Origin: JAWWOL01 sp033851545
GTDB taxonomy: Bacteria > Actinomycetota > Actinomycetes > JAWWOL01
Length of the DNA: 64,000 nt
Assembly (NCBI GenBank): GCA_033851545.1
Contig: JAWWOO010000081.1
Location: 138,055 to 202,054, forward strand
Direction of reading: 5' to 3'
Under the pieces are notes generated by a model, which made no database searches, was not told the origin of the DNA, and saw nothing but the letters and a program-made list of their open reading frames with translations. Of the stretch, positions 1 through 8,496 are shown one piece after another. How positions within the stretch are numbered: the stretch's first letter is position 1; each line of letters begins with the position of its first letter. The translations under genes were made by a program, and so were the position numbers.

Positions 1-2
1 CG

Positions 3-302
3 CCGGCGCATCCTGCGCCGTCCGGGCTGGGCCGACTGGTGCTGTGGGGTGCAGCCGACCCGGTGATGCCGATGGCGATCGCCGAGTCGGTGTGCCGCGA
101 CCTCGGCCCTGCCGCCGAGCTGGTCTCGCTGCCCGGCATCGGGCACTTCCCGCTCGAGGAGGCGCCGGAGGACTCCGTACGGATCATCACCCGGTTCCTC
201 GACGCGACCGGCGCCGGTGACGTCGACCTGCCGGTGGCCACGACGATCTCGCTGCTCGACGCGGACGTCAGCGACGCCGAGACCGACTCCGTCGAAGGCT
301 GA
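3..302 (+). CDS. Alpha/beta hydrolase, C-terminal part (5' end outside window)
   Basis: The frame is open from the left edge, so the start lies outside the window and about 99 residues are visible. Two landmarks of the alpha/beta-hydrolase fold can be seen: WGAADPVMP, where the triad aspartate normally lies, and GIGHFPLEEAPE, where the triad histidine lies. The nucleophile elbow must be upstream and is not visible. An acidic tail of about 40 residues follows the histidine. The substrate cannot be inferred. The next gene starts 118 nt downstream on the same strand, and there is no clear terminator between them. Confidence 0.75.
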   Translation, partial: PAHPAPSGLGRLVLWGAADPVMPMAIAESVCRDLGPAAELVSLPGIGHFPLEEAPEDSVRIITRFLDATGAGDVDLPVATTISLLDADVSDAETDSVEG

Positions 303-420
303 CGGCGGGACACCCTGCTGAGACTCTGCGTTGCCCGCGATCTACGGGCAACTCAGACCCGCGCGGAGAGGAACCTGCGCGGAGCCCCGCGTGCAGCGGA
401 GCTGCGGCTACCATCAGCCC

Positions 421-1101
421 ATGCCGGACCCGCAGTCGCCGGACGAGCCGGGACCTGTCGCTGTGGGAGTGCTGGCCGCCTACGACGCGGTCGCGGGCGC
501 GTACGACGCACAGCTCGCTGACGAGCTCGACCACAAGCCGTTGGACCGGGCGCTGCTGACGGCGTTCCTCGAGCTGGTCGGGTCCGGCGCGATCGCCGAC
601 ATCGGCTGCGGCCCAGGGCATGTCACCCGCTGGCTCGCCGCGCGGCACGCGGACGTGATCGGGATCGACCTCTCACCTGGCATGATCGACATCGCCCGGC
701 GCCGCGCTCCGAAGCTGACGTTCGCGGTGGCCTCCATGGTGGAGCTCCCCGCCGGCCAAGCCGCGTGGGCTGGCATCGTCGCTGCATACTCGATCATTCA
801 TCTGACTCCCGACGAGCGGGCGAGAGCCTGCGCCGAGTTCGCCCGGGTGCTCCGGCCCGGCGGCTGGCTGCTGGTCGCCTTCCACGTGGACGGCCCGGGT
901 TTCGCGGCCGGGGACGTCAACGGCCTCACCAGCTGGTTCGGCGAGCGGGTAGAGCTGGACTTCTACTTCCTGGATCCGGATGAGGTGGTGAGTCAGCTCG
1001 AGAGCGCGGGTTTCTCGGTGGTGGCCAGACTGGAGCGACAGCCGAGCCCCGAGGTGGAGTTTCCGAGTCGGCGTTGCTACCTGCTGGCGCAGCGACGCTG
1101 A
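421..1101 (+). CDS. Class I SAM-dependent methyltransferase
   Basis: A 226-residue protein of the Rossmann methyltransferase type. Motif I is IADIGCGPGHV (about residues 58-68), the glycine loop that holds S-adenosylmethionine. The acidic residue of motif II is in VIGIDLSPGMI. A post-motif LRPGGWLLVAFH segment is typical of small-molecule methyltransferases (Methyltransf_11/25 type). No signal peptide or membrane segment is seen. The frame stays open upstream to 331, but that extension is arginine-rich and unlike the family, so the ATG at 421 was chosen even though its ribosome binding site is weak. The substrate is unknown. Confidence 0.85.
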   Translation: MPDPQSPDEPGPVAVGVLAAYDAVAGAYDAQLADELDHKPLDRALLTAFLELVGSGAIADIGCGPGHVTRWLAARHADVIGIDLSPGMIDIARRRAPKLTFAVASMVELPAGQAAWAGIVAAYSIIHLTPDERARACAEFARVLRPGGWLLVAFHVDGPGFAAGDVNGLTSWFGERVELDFYFLDPDEVVSQLESAGFSVVARLERQPSPEVEFPSRRCYLLAQRR

Positions 1102-1111
1102 CCGCTCGGGC

Positions 1112-1834
1112 TCAGACGCTGACCGGGCCGATCTGCTTGCGCAGGACGCCTGGATAGTCCGTCACGATCCCGTCGACGCCGGCGTCGAGCAACTGCCGGT
1201 GGGTATCGGCGGTGAGCGCCCAGGCGTAGGCGGTCAGCCCGGCGTCGTGGGCGGCGCTCACGGCTTGCCGGGTGGTGGCGCGCTCGTGGAGGCTGACCGC
1301 GTAGGCGCCGAGCTCGACGCTCTTCCTGATGTAGGCCAGCGTCTGGGACAGGTTGCCGGAGTCGTGCAGATAGACCAGGCGTGACTCCGGTGCCCACTGA
1401 CCGGCCAGCTTGAGGGCCTTGGCGGAGCGGCACCACAGCATCGTGTCGGACAGCCTGCCGGCAGCGCGGGCGACCTCGATAGTGGCCCGCATGACCCGCG
1501 GGTCCTTGACGTCGGCGGCGATCGGGACTCCGTCAGGCACGGCCGCGAGCATCGCCGCCAGCGTGGGGATCGGCTCCTTGGTCCGGTAGAGCCGGGTCCG
1601 GCTGAGCTGCTGCTCGGACATCAGCCGTACCGGCACCGGGAAGCCGCCCGTACGCCGCGCGGTGATGTCGTGCATCAGCACCGGCGTGCCGCTGAGCGAG
1701 AGCCGGACGTCGATCTCGATGGCGTCGGCGCCCAGCTCGAGCGAGGTCAGCATGCCGGCGATGCTGTTCTCGGCCGCGGGCGGGTCGGCGTCGAACGGGC
1801 CGCAACGGTGGGCGATGACCACGGGACGGGACAT
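1112..1834 (-). CDS. Glycerophosphodiester phosphodiesterase
   Basis: A 240-residue cytoplasmic protein of the GDPD family (TIM barrel). Members hydrolyse glycerophosphodiesters to sn-glycerol 3-phosphate and an alcohol. The catalytic pattern is present: His9-Arg10 in IAHR, the ENS equivalent of the ENT motif near residue 22, Glu40 and Asp42 in AIEIDV, and His55 in LMHD. The C-terminal GVDGIVTDYP is also a family hallmark. The frame continues far upstream as an overlap with the neighbouring gene, so the ATG at 1834, right before the motif, is the sensible start. It follows the PAP2 gene on the same strand; both may act on phospholipid head groups. Confidence 0.9.
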   Translation of the reverse strand: MSRPVVIAHRCGPFDADPPAAENSIAGMLTSLELGADAIEIDVRLSLSGTPVLMHDITARRTGGFPVPVRLMSEQQLSRTRLYRTKEPIPTLAAMLAAVPDGVPIAADVKDPRVMRATIEVARAAGRLSDTMLWCRSAKALKLAGQWAPESRLVYLHDSGNLSQTLAYIRKSVELGAYAVSLHERATTRQAVSAAHDAGLTAYAWALTADTHRQLLDAGVDGIVTDYPGVLRKQIGPVSV

Positions 1835-1857
1835 GCCGCAGAGTCTAGGACCGTTGG

Positions 1858-2730
1858 TCAGCGACGCCAGGGTGCGCGGTGGCGGACCTGGGCGGGGGAG
1901 TCGAATGCCGGGCGGCCGAACACCACCCGCTCGACCAGGAAGCTCAGGGCGAGGACCGCCAAGCCGCCGACCGCGTCGAGCAGGAAGTGGTTGGCGGTGC
2001 CGAGGATGACGAACGTCGTGATCAGCGGGTAGGCCAGCCCGGCGATCCGGGCCCAGCGGTGCTTGGCCAGCTTGAACAGCACCAGTCCGGCCCAGGTCGA
2101 CCACCCGATGTGCAACGAGGGCATGGCGGCGAGCTGGTTGGACAGCTTGGCCACCCCGGCGGTGTTCCACGAACCCCAGGCGGTGGGGTATTTGTCGACG
2201 GTGTCGATGAAGCCGGGCAGCATCCGCGGCGGGGCGAGGGCGTAGAACCAGAACCCACCCAGCGCGATGATGTTGGTCGTGTAGAGCACCGTGCGGATCG
2301 GCCGGTAGCGCAACGGGTGCCGGACGTAGACCCAGGTCAGGACGCCGATCGTGACGATGAAGTGCATGGCGGCGTACCAGTAGCTGGACGCGTAGGCCAG
2401 CCACGACGACGAGGCGATGATCTTGTTGAACGTGTGCTCGACGTCGATGTGGGTGTTGTGCTCGAAACCGAGCAGGGAGTGCGCCCGGTGAAACGCTGCC
2501 ACCGCGTGGTCGGGCGCGGCGTTGCGCACCGTCGAGTAGAGCAGGTAGCTGAGCCCGATGAACAGCACCTCCTCCCACCAGCGGGGGCGGCGCAGGCGGC
2601 GCACCCGGCCGACCGCGTACCACCACAGGCGCAGGGGGCCGCCCGCGGACGTGACCCAATCGCCGGCGGGATCGATCGGCTCGTCCGCATGCGGCAGCAG
2701 CCCCCCGGGGTCACCCTTTCGCACCGTCAC
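1858..2730 (-). CDS. PAP2-superfamily membrane phosphatase/phosphotransferase (inositolphosphotransferase-like)
   Basis: A 290-residue integral membrane protein with about six hydrophobic segments after a charged N-terminus of about 50 residues. Two parts of the PAP2 active site are visible: MPSLHIGW (about residues 200-207) and GTANHFLLDAVGG (about 243-255), holding the two catalytic histidines. The layout resembles the PAP2_3 (Aur1/Ipt1-like) group, which moves phosphoinositol or phosphate head groups; this is a family-level statement. It ends 24 bp before the GDPD gene on the same strand, so the two are probably co-transcribed. Confidence 0.85.
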   Translation of the reverse strand: MTVRKGDPGGLLPHADEPIDPAGDWVTSAGGPLRLWWYAVGRVRRLRRPRWWEEVLFIGLSYLLYSTVRNAAPDHAVAAFHRAHSLLGFEHNTHIDVEHTFNKIIASSSWLAYASSYWYAAMHFIVTIGVLTWVYVRHPLRYRPIRTVLYTTNIIALGGFWFYALAPPRMLPGFIDTVDKYPTAWGSWNTAGVAKLSNQLAAMPSLHIGWSTWAGLVLFKLAKHRWARIAGLAYPLITTFVILGTANHFLLDAVGGLAVLALSFLVERVVFGRPAFDSPAQVRHRAPWRR

Positions 2731-2863
2731 CTCACCATCTTCTCAGAACCGTCGGACAGTTCGCCCGTACGGTTCACCTGGCGGTCGGCTTTCCTCCGCG
2801 GACGGCCGCGACGACATGCCACACTGGGCGAAACGTCCGGATCCGCGTCCGCCGAGGAGCTCC

Positions 2864-3583
2864 ATGCGCCTGCGTCGTCTCGCGACGGTGAGCGTGGCTG
2901 CAGCTGCCCTGTTGCTGCCATCGTCGACCAACGCCCTCGCCGCCAGTTCTCCCGGCTATGCACTGCTCAAGACCACCAACCACGTCGTTATCCGGTGGAA
3001 TCCCTGCGCCCCGATCCGTTACAAGGTCAACCTGACGCATGCGCCCAAGGGCTCGATGGCCGAGGTCAAGAAGGCGATCACCCTGCTGCACAAGGCGACC
3101 GGGATGACCTTTGTCTACCAGGGACAGACCGGTGTGATCCCCCAGGCGACCTATGGCCTCAAGTCATCGCCCGCTCACTGGCCGGTGATGACGATCGCCT
3201 GGGCTGCGCCCGGGAAAGGCAAGGGCACCAGCAACGCGCTGGTCAAGCGCGACGTGGGCGTGGGCGGGGTGTTCTACAACCAGTGGATCGACTCCCAGGG
3301 CAACCTGCATCCGCTGCAGGTGGTCTCGGCCATGGTGGTGATGAACGACCAGTACAACAAGTCGTACAAGGTCGGCTTCGGGGCCGGAGAGACGCAGGGC
3401 GCGGCGTTGCTGCACGAGCTCGGTCACGCGGTGGGGCTGCAACACGTGAGTGACACCCGGCAGATGATGTATCCCGTCATCCTGCCGCGGGCCAAGGCCG
3501 CGTACGGCAAGGGCGATCTCGCCGGTCTGGCCAAGGTCGGCCGCAAGGCCGGCTGCATCAACCCGAGGCCCTTCAACCCCTGA
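2864..3583 (+). CDS. Secreted zinc metalloprotease (zincin, HExxHxxGxxH type)
   Basis: A 239-residue protein with an N-terminal signal peptide (MRLRRLATVSVAAAALLLP followed by an Ala-rich cleavage region near residue 30). The zinc site is HELGHAVGLQH (about residues 184-194), the extended motif of metzincins and M10-like peptidases. A methionine (RQMMYPV), a plausible Met-turn, follows about 12 residues later. The start is the ATG at 2864, with GAGGAG 5-10 nt upstream; the longer open frame to 2558 overlaps the divergent PAP2 gene and is not coding-like. Predicted to be exported; the substrate is unknown. Confidence 0.88.
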   Translation: MRLRRLATVSVAAAALLLPSSTNALAASSPGYALLKTTNHVVIRWNPCAPIRYKVNLTHAPKGSMAEVKKAITLLHKATGMTFVYQGQTGVIPQATYGLKSSPAHWPVMTIAWAAPGKGKGTSNALVKRDVGVGGVFYNQWIDSQGNLHPLQVVSAMVVMNDQYNKSYKVGFGAGETQGAALLHELGHAVGLQHVSDTRQMMYPVILPRAKAAYGKGDLAGLAKVGRKAGCINPRPFNP

Positions 3584-3618
3584 CCAAGCTGGTCGTACGG
3601 GACCCGTCGAGCGACGAT

Positions 3619-5025
3619 GTGACCATGCCGGTCCCCGGGTCGTCAGCTTCGCCCGCCGCGGTCAGGCCGTTGCGGGTGGCTGTGGTGGGCGCGGGACCGG
3701 CCGGGATCTACACCGCGGAAGCCTTGAGCCGCCAGGACGCCGTACCCGTGGCCATCGACCTGCTCGACCGGTTGCCGACCCCGTTCGGCCTGGTGCGTCA
3801 TGGGATCGCGCCCGACCACGAGAAGATGCGCGCGCTTCGGACGACGCTGCACCATGCCCTTGACCACCCGCGCGTGCGCTTCGTCGGCAACGTCGACATC
3901 GGCATCGACGTTTCGCTCGCCGAGCTGCGTCGGCACGTCGATGCGGTGGTCTACACCTACGGCGCCTCCGGGGACCGGCGGATCGGTCTCGAGGGGGAGG
4001 ATCTGCCGGGCAGCATTGCCGCCACGGACCTGGTGGCGTGGTACTGCGGGCACCCCGACGCGGACCGCGGCCTGGTCGAGGCGGCCGTTGCCCGCGCGCG
4101 CTCCGTGGTCGTGGTGGGGGTCGGCAACGTGGCGCTCGACGTGGCCCGGGTGCTCGCCCGTACGGCGCCCGAGCTGGAAGGCACCGACATGCCCCAGCAC
4201 GTCCTCGACGCTCTCGCCGCGGCCCCGGTGCAGCAGGTCACGGTGCTCGGCCGTCGCGGACCTGCGCAGGCGGCGTTCACGACGCAGGAGCTCCGCGAGC
4301 TGAACGGACTCGCCGGAGCCATCGTGATCGTCGACCCGGCCGACCTCGGACACGACGCCGCCGAGGAGCACTCCGACCGGGCGATCGCGCGCAACCTGGC
4401 GGAGCTTCGCGGCTGGGTGGGACACCATCCGCGGCCGGGCGCGATTGCGCTGCGGCTGCAGTTCCACCGCCGTCCCGTACGCCTGCTCGGGAGTGACCGG
4501 GTCACCGGCATCGAGGTCGAGCGGACAGTCGTGGACGACGACGGCGTGGCCACCGGAACCGGTGAGCTGTCGGTGCTGCCGGCCGACCTGGTCGTCCGGT
4601 CGGTCGGCTACCGTGGCCACCCGCTGCCGGGCCTGCCCGTCGATCCTCGTACGGGAACGGTCGACCACGACGAGGGCAGAGTGCTGCGCGACGGCCGGCC
4701 CTCGCCGGGGGAGTACGCGGCCGGCTGGATCAAGCGTGGTCCGACCGGGGTGGTCGGAACCAACAAGCACGATGCCCACGAGACGGTCGCGTCGTTGCTG
4801 GCCGACGCGGAGAGTGGCCTGCTGCACGCGGCGGGACCGGTCGACGACCTGGTCGACACGATGCTCCTGCGCGGCCTGGAGCCTGTCCTGCTGGACAACT
4901 GGCTGGCAATCGACGCCGCCGAGGCGGAGCTCGGCGCCAGCCGCGGCCGGCGGCGGACGACCCTGCACGAGCGTGAGCTGCTCCTCGAGGCCGCGCGCCG
5001 GGGACGCGAGGTCCTGCCGGGCTGA
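3619..5025 (+). CDS. fprA: NADPH:ferredoxin reductase, FprA/adrenodoxin-reductase type
   Basis: A 468-residue FAD enzyme that passes electrons from NADPH to ferredoxin, for example for P450s. The FAD-binding loop VAVVGAGPAGIYTAEAL begins near residue 20. LPTPFGLVRHGIAPDH is a signature of the adrenodoxin reductase group. The second nucleotide-binding loop VVVVGVGNVALDVARVL lies near residue 165, followed by the NADPH-binding GRRGPAQAAF. A conserved GWIKRGPTGVVGTNK segment sits near the C-terminus. The start is GTG 3619 or ATG 3625; the sequence does not decide. No ferredoxin or P450 gene is adjacent. Confidence 0.93.
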   Translation: MTMPVPGSSASPAAVRPLRVAVVGAGPAGIYTAEALSRQDAVPVAIDLLDRLPTPFGLVRHGIAPDHEKMRALRTTLHHALDHPRVRFVGNVDIGIDVSLAELRRHVDAVVYTYGASGDRRIGLEGEDLPGSIAATDLVAWYCGHPDADRGLVEAAVARARSVVVVGVGNVALDVARVLARTAPELEGTDMPQHVLDALAAAPVQQVTVLGRRGPAQAAFTTQELRELNGLAGAIVIVDPADLGHDAAEEHSDRAIARNLAELRGWVGHHPRPGAIALRLQFHRRPVRLLGSDRVTGIEVERTVVDDDGVATGTGELSVLPADLVVRSVGYRGHPLPGLPVDPRTGTVDHDEGRVLRDGRPSPGEYAAGWIKRGPTGVVGTNKHDAHETVASLLADAESGLLHAAGPVDDLVDTMLLRGLEPVLLDNWLAIDAAEAELGASRGRRRTTLHERELLLEAARRGREVLPG

Positions 5026-5394
5026 GGCCCACCAGCCGGCCCGCCGGCTGCTGGGGCGCGGGCGCCGGGCCCGTCTCGCCGCCGAAAGCGCCGCCATCGT
5101 CGAATCACAGCCTTCGAACCGCCGAAAACGCCGCCATCGGCGCCATCGGCGTCGTCGCGGCGACGAATGACGCAACGGCGGTACGGCCGCACGCGCTAGG
5201 CGTGCCGCCGCGCAGATTCGGCTGGATGGGCTAGCGGAGCCGAGCGTTCGGACGATGCCTTACGCCACATTTAGCAGTGGCTGAAGGTTCGGCCCGCAAG
5301 GCTCGTCACCTGGAGGCCGACAACAGCAGGGCGAGCCGCGCCTTGCAGGGCCGTACCCCGAGAGACAGGTACGTAACGAACACGAGGAGGCAGC
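5026..5394. other. 369-bp intergenic region upstream of the ferric-reductase pair
   Basis: I see no convincing gene here. The open frames lack family resemblance and are arginine/serine-rich shadows. The region holds a 21-bp direct repeat (listed separately). At its right end is the ribosome binding site GAGGAGG, about 5 nt before the ATG at 5395. The AT-richer stretch around 5255-5275 may hold the promoter, but no clear -35/-10 pair stands out. Confidence 0.5.
5079..5139. repeat. Direct repeat, two 21-bp copies
   Basis: The sequence CCGCCGAAAGCGCCGCCATCG at 5079-5099 recurs at 5119-5139 with one mismatch (G to A at the tenth base), at a 40-bp period. A CCATCGGCG unit is repeated once more just after the second copy. 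It lies downstream of fprA and upstream of the membrane reductase genes. The function is unknown; it could be a binding-site pair or a chance GC-rich repeat. Confidence 0.6.
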
Positions 5395-5610
5395 ATGACT
5401 CAAGGAACTCGACAAGCAGCTCATCGGAGGCCGCGCGGTGGCCGTGGACGGGGCAACACCGCGCTCACCAGCACCGGCATCCTGGTCGCGCTGTGGCTAG
5501 GCCTGACCGCCCCGAGTGTCTCCCCGGCCGCCGGACCGGCGCCGGCCATGCACACCGTTGCGCTGTCAGCGGCATCCGACGACGCCGGCCGTCCACCGGC
5601 CCGCCCGTGA
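5395..5610 (+). CDS. Small single-pass membrane protein coupled to ferric reductase
   Basis: A 71-residue protein with a basic N-terminus (about 20 residues, many Arg) followed by one hydrophobic segment (TALTSTGILVALWLGL) and an Ala/Pro-rich tail. The start is well supported by GAGGAGG just upstream. Its TGA at 5608-5610 overlaps the GTG start of the next gene (GTGA), so translation is probably coupled. I do not recognise a family. The linkage suggests an accessory or anchoring peptide for the following heme/flavin reductase. An alternative is an uncleaved or cleaved leader peptide. Confidence 0.6.
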   Translation: MTQGTRQAAHRRPRGGRGRGNTALTSTGILVALWLGLTAPSVSPAAGPAPAMHTVALSAASDDAGRPPARP

Positions 5611-6974
5611 GATGGTCCATCGGCCACTCGCCGCCGGCCAACGGTTCGCCGCCCGCCACCCGCTCGCCCGGAAAGCCGACCCGGCTGCGCGCCGACGACG
5701 TCCTCACCGCAATCGGCATGGGAGCCTGCTGGGTGGTCTGGTGGCCGCTGCTGCACACCCTGCAGGGCCCGGGGCCGGTGCAGCTGCTGGTCATGATCGC
5801 TCACGTGGCCGGGATGCTCGGAGGCTACGGCGTCGTGGTCCTTGTCGGCCTGATGTCGCGGACTCCGGCCCTCGAACGCGGCGTCGGAGCCGACCGGCTG
5901 TCACGCTGGCACGGCGTCGGCGGCCGGATCGTCGTCGTGCTGGTGCTGCTGCATGCCTGGGCCGCGGTCGTGGCGTGGGCCGACAGCCAGGGGGAGAGCA
6001 CGCTGCTCGCGACGTGGCACGTCCTGCGTCTGCCATGGCTGATCGCGGCCACCGTCGGAACGGTGCTGTTCCTCGTCGTGGCCGTGCTGTCGGTACGCGC
6101 GGCTCGTAAGCGCGTGTCGTACGAGACCTGGCACGCAGTGCATCTGCTGGTCTACCTCGCCGTCGCCCTGTCCTTCGTGCACCAGCTGGCGGGACCCGAT
6201 CTGGCCGGCCACCGCGTCCTGCAGCTGGTCTGGGCGCTGCTGTACGTGCAGGTGTTCACGCTGGTCCTGCGGCACCGCGTGCTCGCGCCGCTGCGGAACG
6301 CCGGCCGGCACCGGATGCGGGTCCAGGCCGTGATCGCCGAGGGCCCTGGGGTGGTGTCCATCGTCATCGAGGGCCGCGACCTCCACGAGCTCCAGGCCGA
6401 ATCCGGGCAGTTCTTCCGATGGAGGTTCCTCGCTCCGGACCATTGGACGACCGCCCACCCGTTCTCCCTGTCCGCGGCGCCGACGAGCACCCACCTCCGC
6501 CTGACGGTCAAGACGCTGGGCGACGGCAGCGCCCGGCTGCAGGACCTCGAGCCGGGCACCTGGGTGTTGGCCGAAGGCCCGTACGGCGCGATGACCGCGG
6601 AGCGCCGTACCCGCCGGCACGTGCTGCTCTTCGCCGGCGGCGTCGGGATCACGCCGATGAGGGCTCTGTTCGAGACGCTGCCGCTCGAACCGGGGCAGGA
6701 TCTGCTGCTGCTCTACCGGGCTCGCAATCCGGAGGACCTGATCTTCAAGGACGAGCTCGATCACATCGCACGCGTGCGCGGCGCACGGGTGCAGTACCTC
6801 GTGGGCAGCGACATCGTGCTGTCCGCGCAAGTGTTCCGCCGACTGGTGCCGGGCCTGACCCGACGCGATGTCTACCTGTGCGGTCCCCCCGGCCTGGCGA
6901 CCGCGGTGCGCGACACCCTGCGCGGTGCAGGACTGCCGGAGGCACAGCTGCACGAGGAACGCTTCGCGTTCTGA
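5607..6974 (+). CDS. Ferric-reductase-like transmembrane flavoprotein (FRE/NOX type)
   Basis: About 455 residues. An N-terminal half with about six membrane helices carries histidines placed like heme-b ligands (LVLLHAWAAVV; TWHAVHLLVY; SFVHQL). The cytosolic half has an FAD-binding region (HPFSLSAAP) and an NAD(P)-binding region (LLFAGGVGITPMRALFE, then CGPPGLA). The family moves electrons from NAD(P)H through FAD and heme across the membrane to ferric iron or oxygen. The GTG at 5607 overlaps the stop of the 71-residue gene and starts just before the conserved part; the open frame to 5277 runs through the other gene and is rejected. The acceptor here is unknown. Confidence 0.85.
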   Translation: MRWSIGHSPPANGSPPATRSPGKPTRLRADDVLTAIGMGACWVVWWPLLHTLQGPGPVQLLVMIAHVAGMLGGYGVVVLVGLMSRTPALERGVGADRLSRWHGVGGRIVVVLVLLHAWAAVVAWADSQGESTLLATWHVLRLPWLIAATVGTVLFLVVAVLSVRAARKRVSYETWHAVHLLVYLAVALSFVHQLAGPDLAGHRVLQLVWALLYVQVFTLVLRHRVLAPLRNAGRHRMRVQAVIAEGPGVVSIVIEGRDLHELQAESGQFFRWRFLAPDHWTTAHPFSLSAAPTSTHLRLTVKTLGDGSARLQDLEPGTWVLAEGPYGAMTAERRTRRHVLLFAGGVGITPMRALFETLPLEPGQDLLLLYRARNPEDLIFKDELDHIARVRGARVQYLVGSDIVLSAQVFRRLVPGLTRRDVYLCGPPGLATAVRDTLRGAGLPEAQLHEERFAF

Positions 6975-7062
6975 GCCTCGATGCCGCCCCAAGGGGCCGG
7001 CGGGGGCAGGTCCGGCTGGCTTGGGCGACCGCAGGCGCTGGGTGGCGTCAGCTCAGCGCGCT

Positions 7063-7087
7063 CCGCCGATAGCGGCGCTATCGGCGG
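7063..7087 (+). terminator. Hairpin downstream of the ferric-reductase gene
   Basis: A perfect 10-bp stem, CCGCCGATAG (7063-7072) pairing with CTATCGGCGG (7078-7087), with a 5-nt loop and a short T-run (GTTTCC) after it. It lies 89 bp after the reductase stop and 108 bp before the sigma factor start. Most likely a terminator for the reductase unit, but it shares CTATCGG with the repeat at 7105, so an operator role is possible. Confidence 0.55.
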
Positions 7088-7104
7088 GTTTCCGGCCCGT
7101 CAGC

Positions 7105-7124
7105 GACGGTAGCCCCGCTATCGG
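7105..7124 (+). repeat. Repeat copy upstream of the SigE-type sigma operon
   Basis: GACGGTAGCCCCGCTATCGG matches 18 of 20 bases of the sequence at 8534-8553, which lies just downstream of the same operon. The upstream copy sits about 70 bp before the sigma factor start, where promoter or operator elements are expected. The pair therefore brackets the sigma/partner operon. The function is unknown. Confidence 0.5.
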
Positions 7125-7194
7125 TCTGCCGTGACACGCTCAGGCAACGGAATCGCCGCGCCAGGTCGTCTCCCCACCGGAAGGAGGTGGCGGC

Positions 7195-7701
7195 ATGGAC
7201 CGCGAGGACTTCGACGCCTTCGTACGAGCCCGGTCGAGGCCGTTGCTGCAGGCGGCTTGGCTGCTCACCGGTGACTGGCAGACCGCCGAGGACCTGCTGC
7301 AGTCGGCGCTGGTCAAGGTCTACCTCTCCTGGGGGCGGATCCGCAGGGACGGCAATGCCGAGGCCTACACCAGACGGGTCCTCGTGACCACGTACATCAC
7401 CGGGTGGCGGCGTCGGTGGCGTGGCGAGGTGTCGACCGAGACCTTCTCCGACCAGCCGGTCTGGCGGGACGAGTTCGCCGCGAGCGACCTGCGGCACGTC
7501 GTCATCGAGGCCCTACGCCGGCTGCCTCGACGGCAGCGGGCAGTGGTCGTCCTGCGCTACTACTGCGACCTCTCCGAGCGTGAGGTGGCCGAGGCCCTGG
7601 GCTGCTCCGAGGGGACCGTCAAGAGCCAGGCCGCCAAGGGGCTGGCGGCACTGCGCGACTCCAGCCTTGCCTCAACAGTCCACGAGGGGAACACGCCATG
7701 A
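7195..7701 (+). CDS. SigE-family ECF RNA polymerase sigma factor
   Basis: A 168-residue ECF sigma factor. Region 2 includes LLTGDWQTAEDLLQSALVKVY, the typical start of the actinobacterial SigE-like (SigE70) group. Region 4 is RRLPRRQRAVVVLRYYCDLS followed by a helix-turn-helix (EREVAEALGCSEGTVKSQAAKGLAAL). The ATG at 7195 has a strong AAGGAGGTGG 7 nt upstream. The stop overlaps the next start (ATGA at 7698-7701), so it is translationally coupled to a membrane protein that probably acts as its anti-sigma factor. The regulon is unknown. Confidence 0.93.
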   Translation: MDREDFDAFVRARSRPLLQAAWLLTGDWQTAEDLLQSALVKVYLSWGRIRRDGNAEAYTRRVLVTTYITGWRRRWRGEVSTETFSDQPVWRDEFAASDLRHVVIEALRRLPRRQRAVVVLRYYCDLSEREVAEALGCSEGTVKSQAAKGLAALRDSSLASTVHEGNTP

Positions 7702-8471
7702 GTCACCTCACCGATGACGACATCGTCGCCGCTCTGCGGGCGGCCGTACCCGAACCGCCGGTGGTCCCAGCACGACTGGCGAGCGTACGCCGGCGGGCGA
7801 CCAACCGACGCCGGGCCCAACTCTCGGCGGGATCGCTCGCGGTCGTGGCCGTTGTCGCCGCAGGAGTCGTGGGGGTCGGCGCCGCAGGCCGCGGAACGTC
7901 GCACCCTGATGTCAGCTCGTCGCTGGTGCCCGTCCCGCCCGGCATTCCGGCGGCGCTGGGCCGCCCGCTGCATCTGCCCTGGGTCGCCCCCGGCATGCCC
8001 TGCCCGGTCAGCGCTGCCAAGACGTACCCCAAAGGTGAGGGCTTCAGCGACCCGTACTCAGCGATCGGGGCCGGTCCGTTCACGCTGACCGGCAACGGCA
8101 GAGTCGAGGTCGACTTCACCCCGGCAGCCAATGACTCGTTCGCCGGCACCGGATGGCCTGGGATGAAGGTGATCTGGCGGCTCGGCGCGGAGTACACCGG
8201 ACCGGTGTTGCTGCGGGGAGCGCGGCTGGACGGGACCGGCGAGCTGCGCTTCGGCTCGTACACAGGCGTGGTCGACCAGCCGGCGGGGGTGGGTGGATCA
8301 CCTGAGTCGGAGGCCTACGCCGAGCTGGCGTATCCGTCCGAGGGCAGCCTCCCCACGGCGCTGACCTATCCGAGCGACATCCGGGTCCAGCGGCCTGGCT
8401 GCTACGGGCTTCAGGTCGACGGCACCAACTTCAGCGAGGTCATCACGTTCGCGGTGACCGCGGCCCCCTGA
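7698..8471 (+). CDS. Putative membrane-anchored anti-sigma factor / sensor
   Basis: 257 residues: a short cytosolic part (about 38 residues, acidic then basic), one membrane helix (LSAGSLAVVAVVAAGVVGVGAA) and an external domain of about 190 residues. No zinc-binding HxxxCxxC anti-sigma motif is visible, so the anti-sigma role rests on the coupled start with the sigma gene and on topology. The external part has two cysteines (MPCPVSAA and RPGCYGLQV) that could form a disulfide. SigE-type sigma factors often have such a partner. Confidence 0.7.
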   Translation: MSHLTDDDIVAALRAAVPEPPVVPARLASVRRRATNRRRAQLSAGSLAVVAVVAAGVVGVGAAGRGTSHPDVSSSLVPVPPGIPAALGRPLHLPWVAPGMPCPVSAAKTYPKGEGFSDPYSAIGAGPFTLTGNGRVEVDFTPAANDSFAGTGWPGMKVIWRLGAEYTGPVLLRGARLDGTGELRFGSYTGVVDQPAGVGGSPESEAYAELAYPSEGSLPTALTYPSDIRVQRPGCYGLQVDGTNFSEVITFAVTAAP

Positions 8472-8496
8472 CCCACGGACCTCCGGCAGAGGAAAC

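Noticed and set aside
1879..3453. 524-codon plus-strand frame over the PAP2 and protease genes
   Set aside because: It is opposite or out of phase with two genes that have clear active-site motifs. No family features are present.
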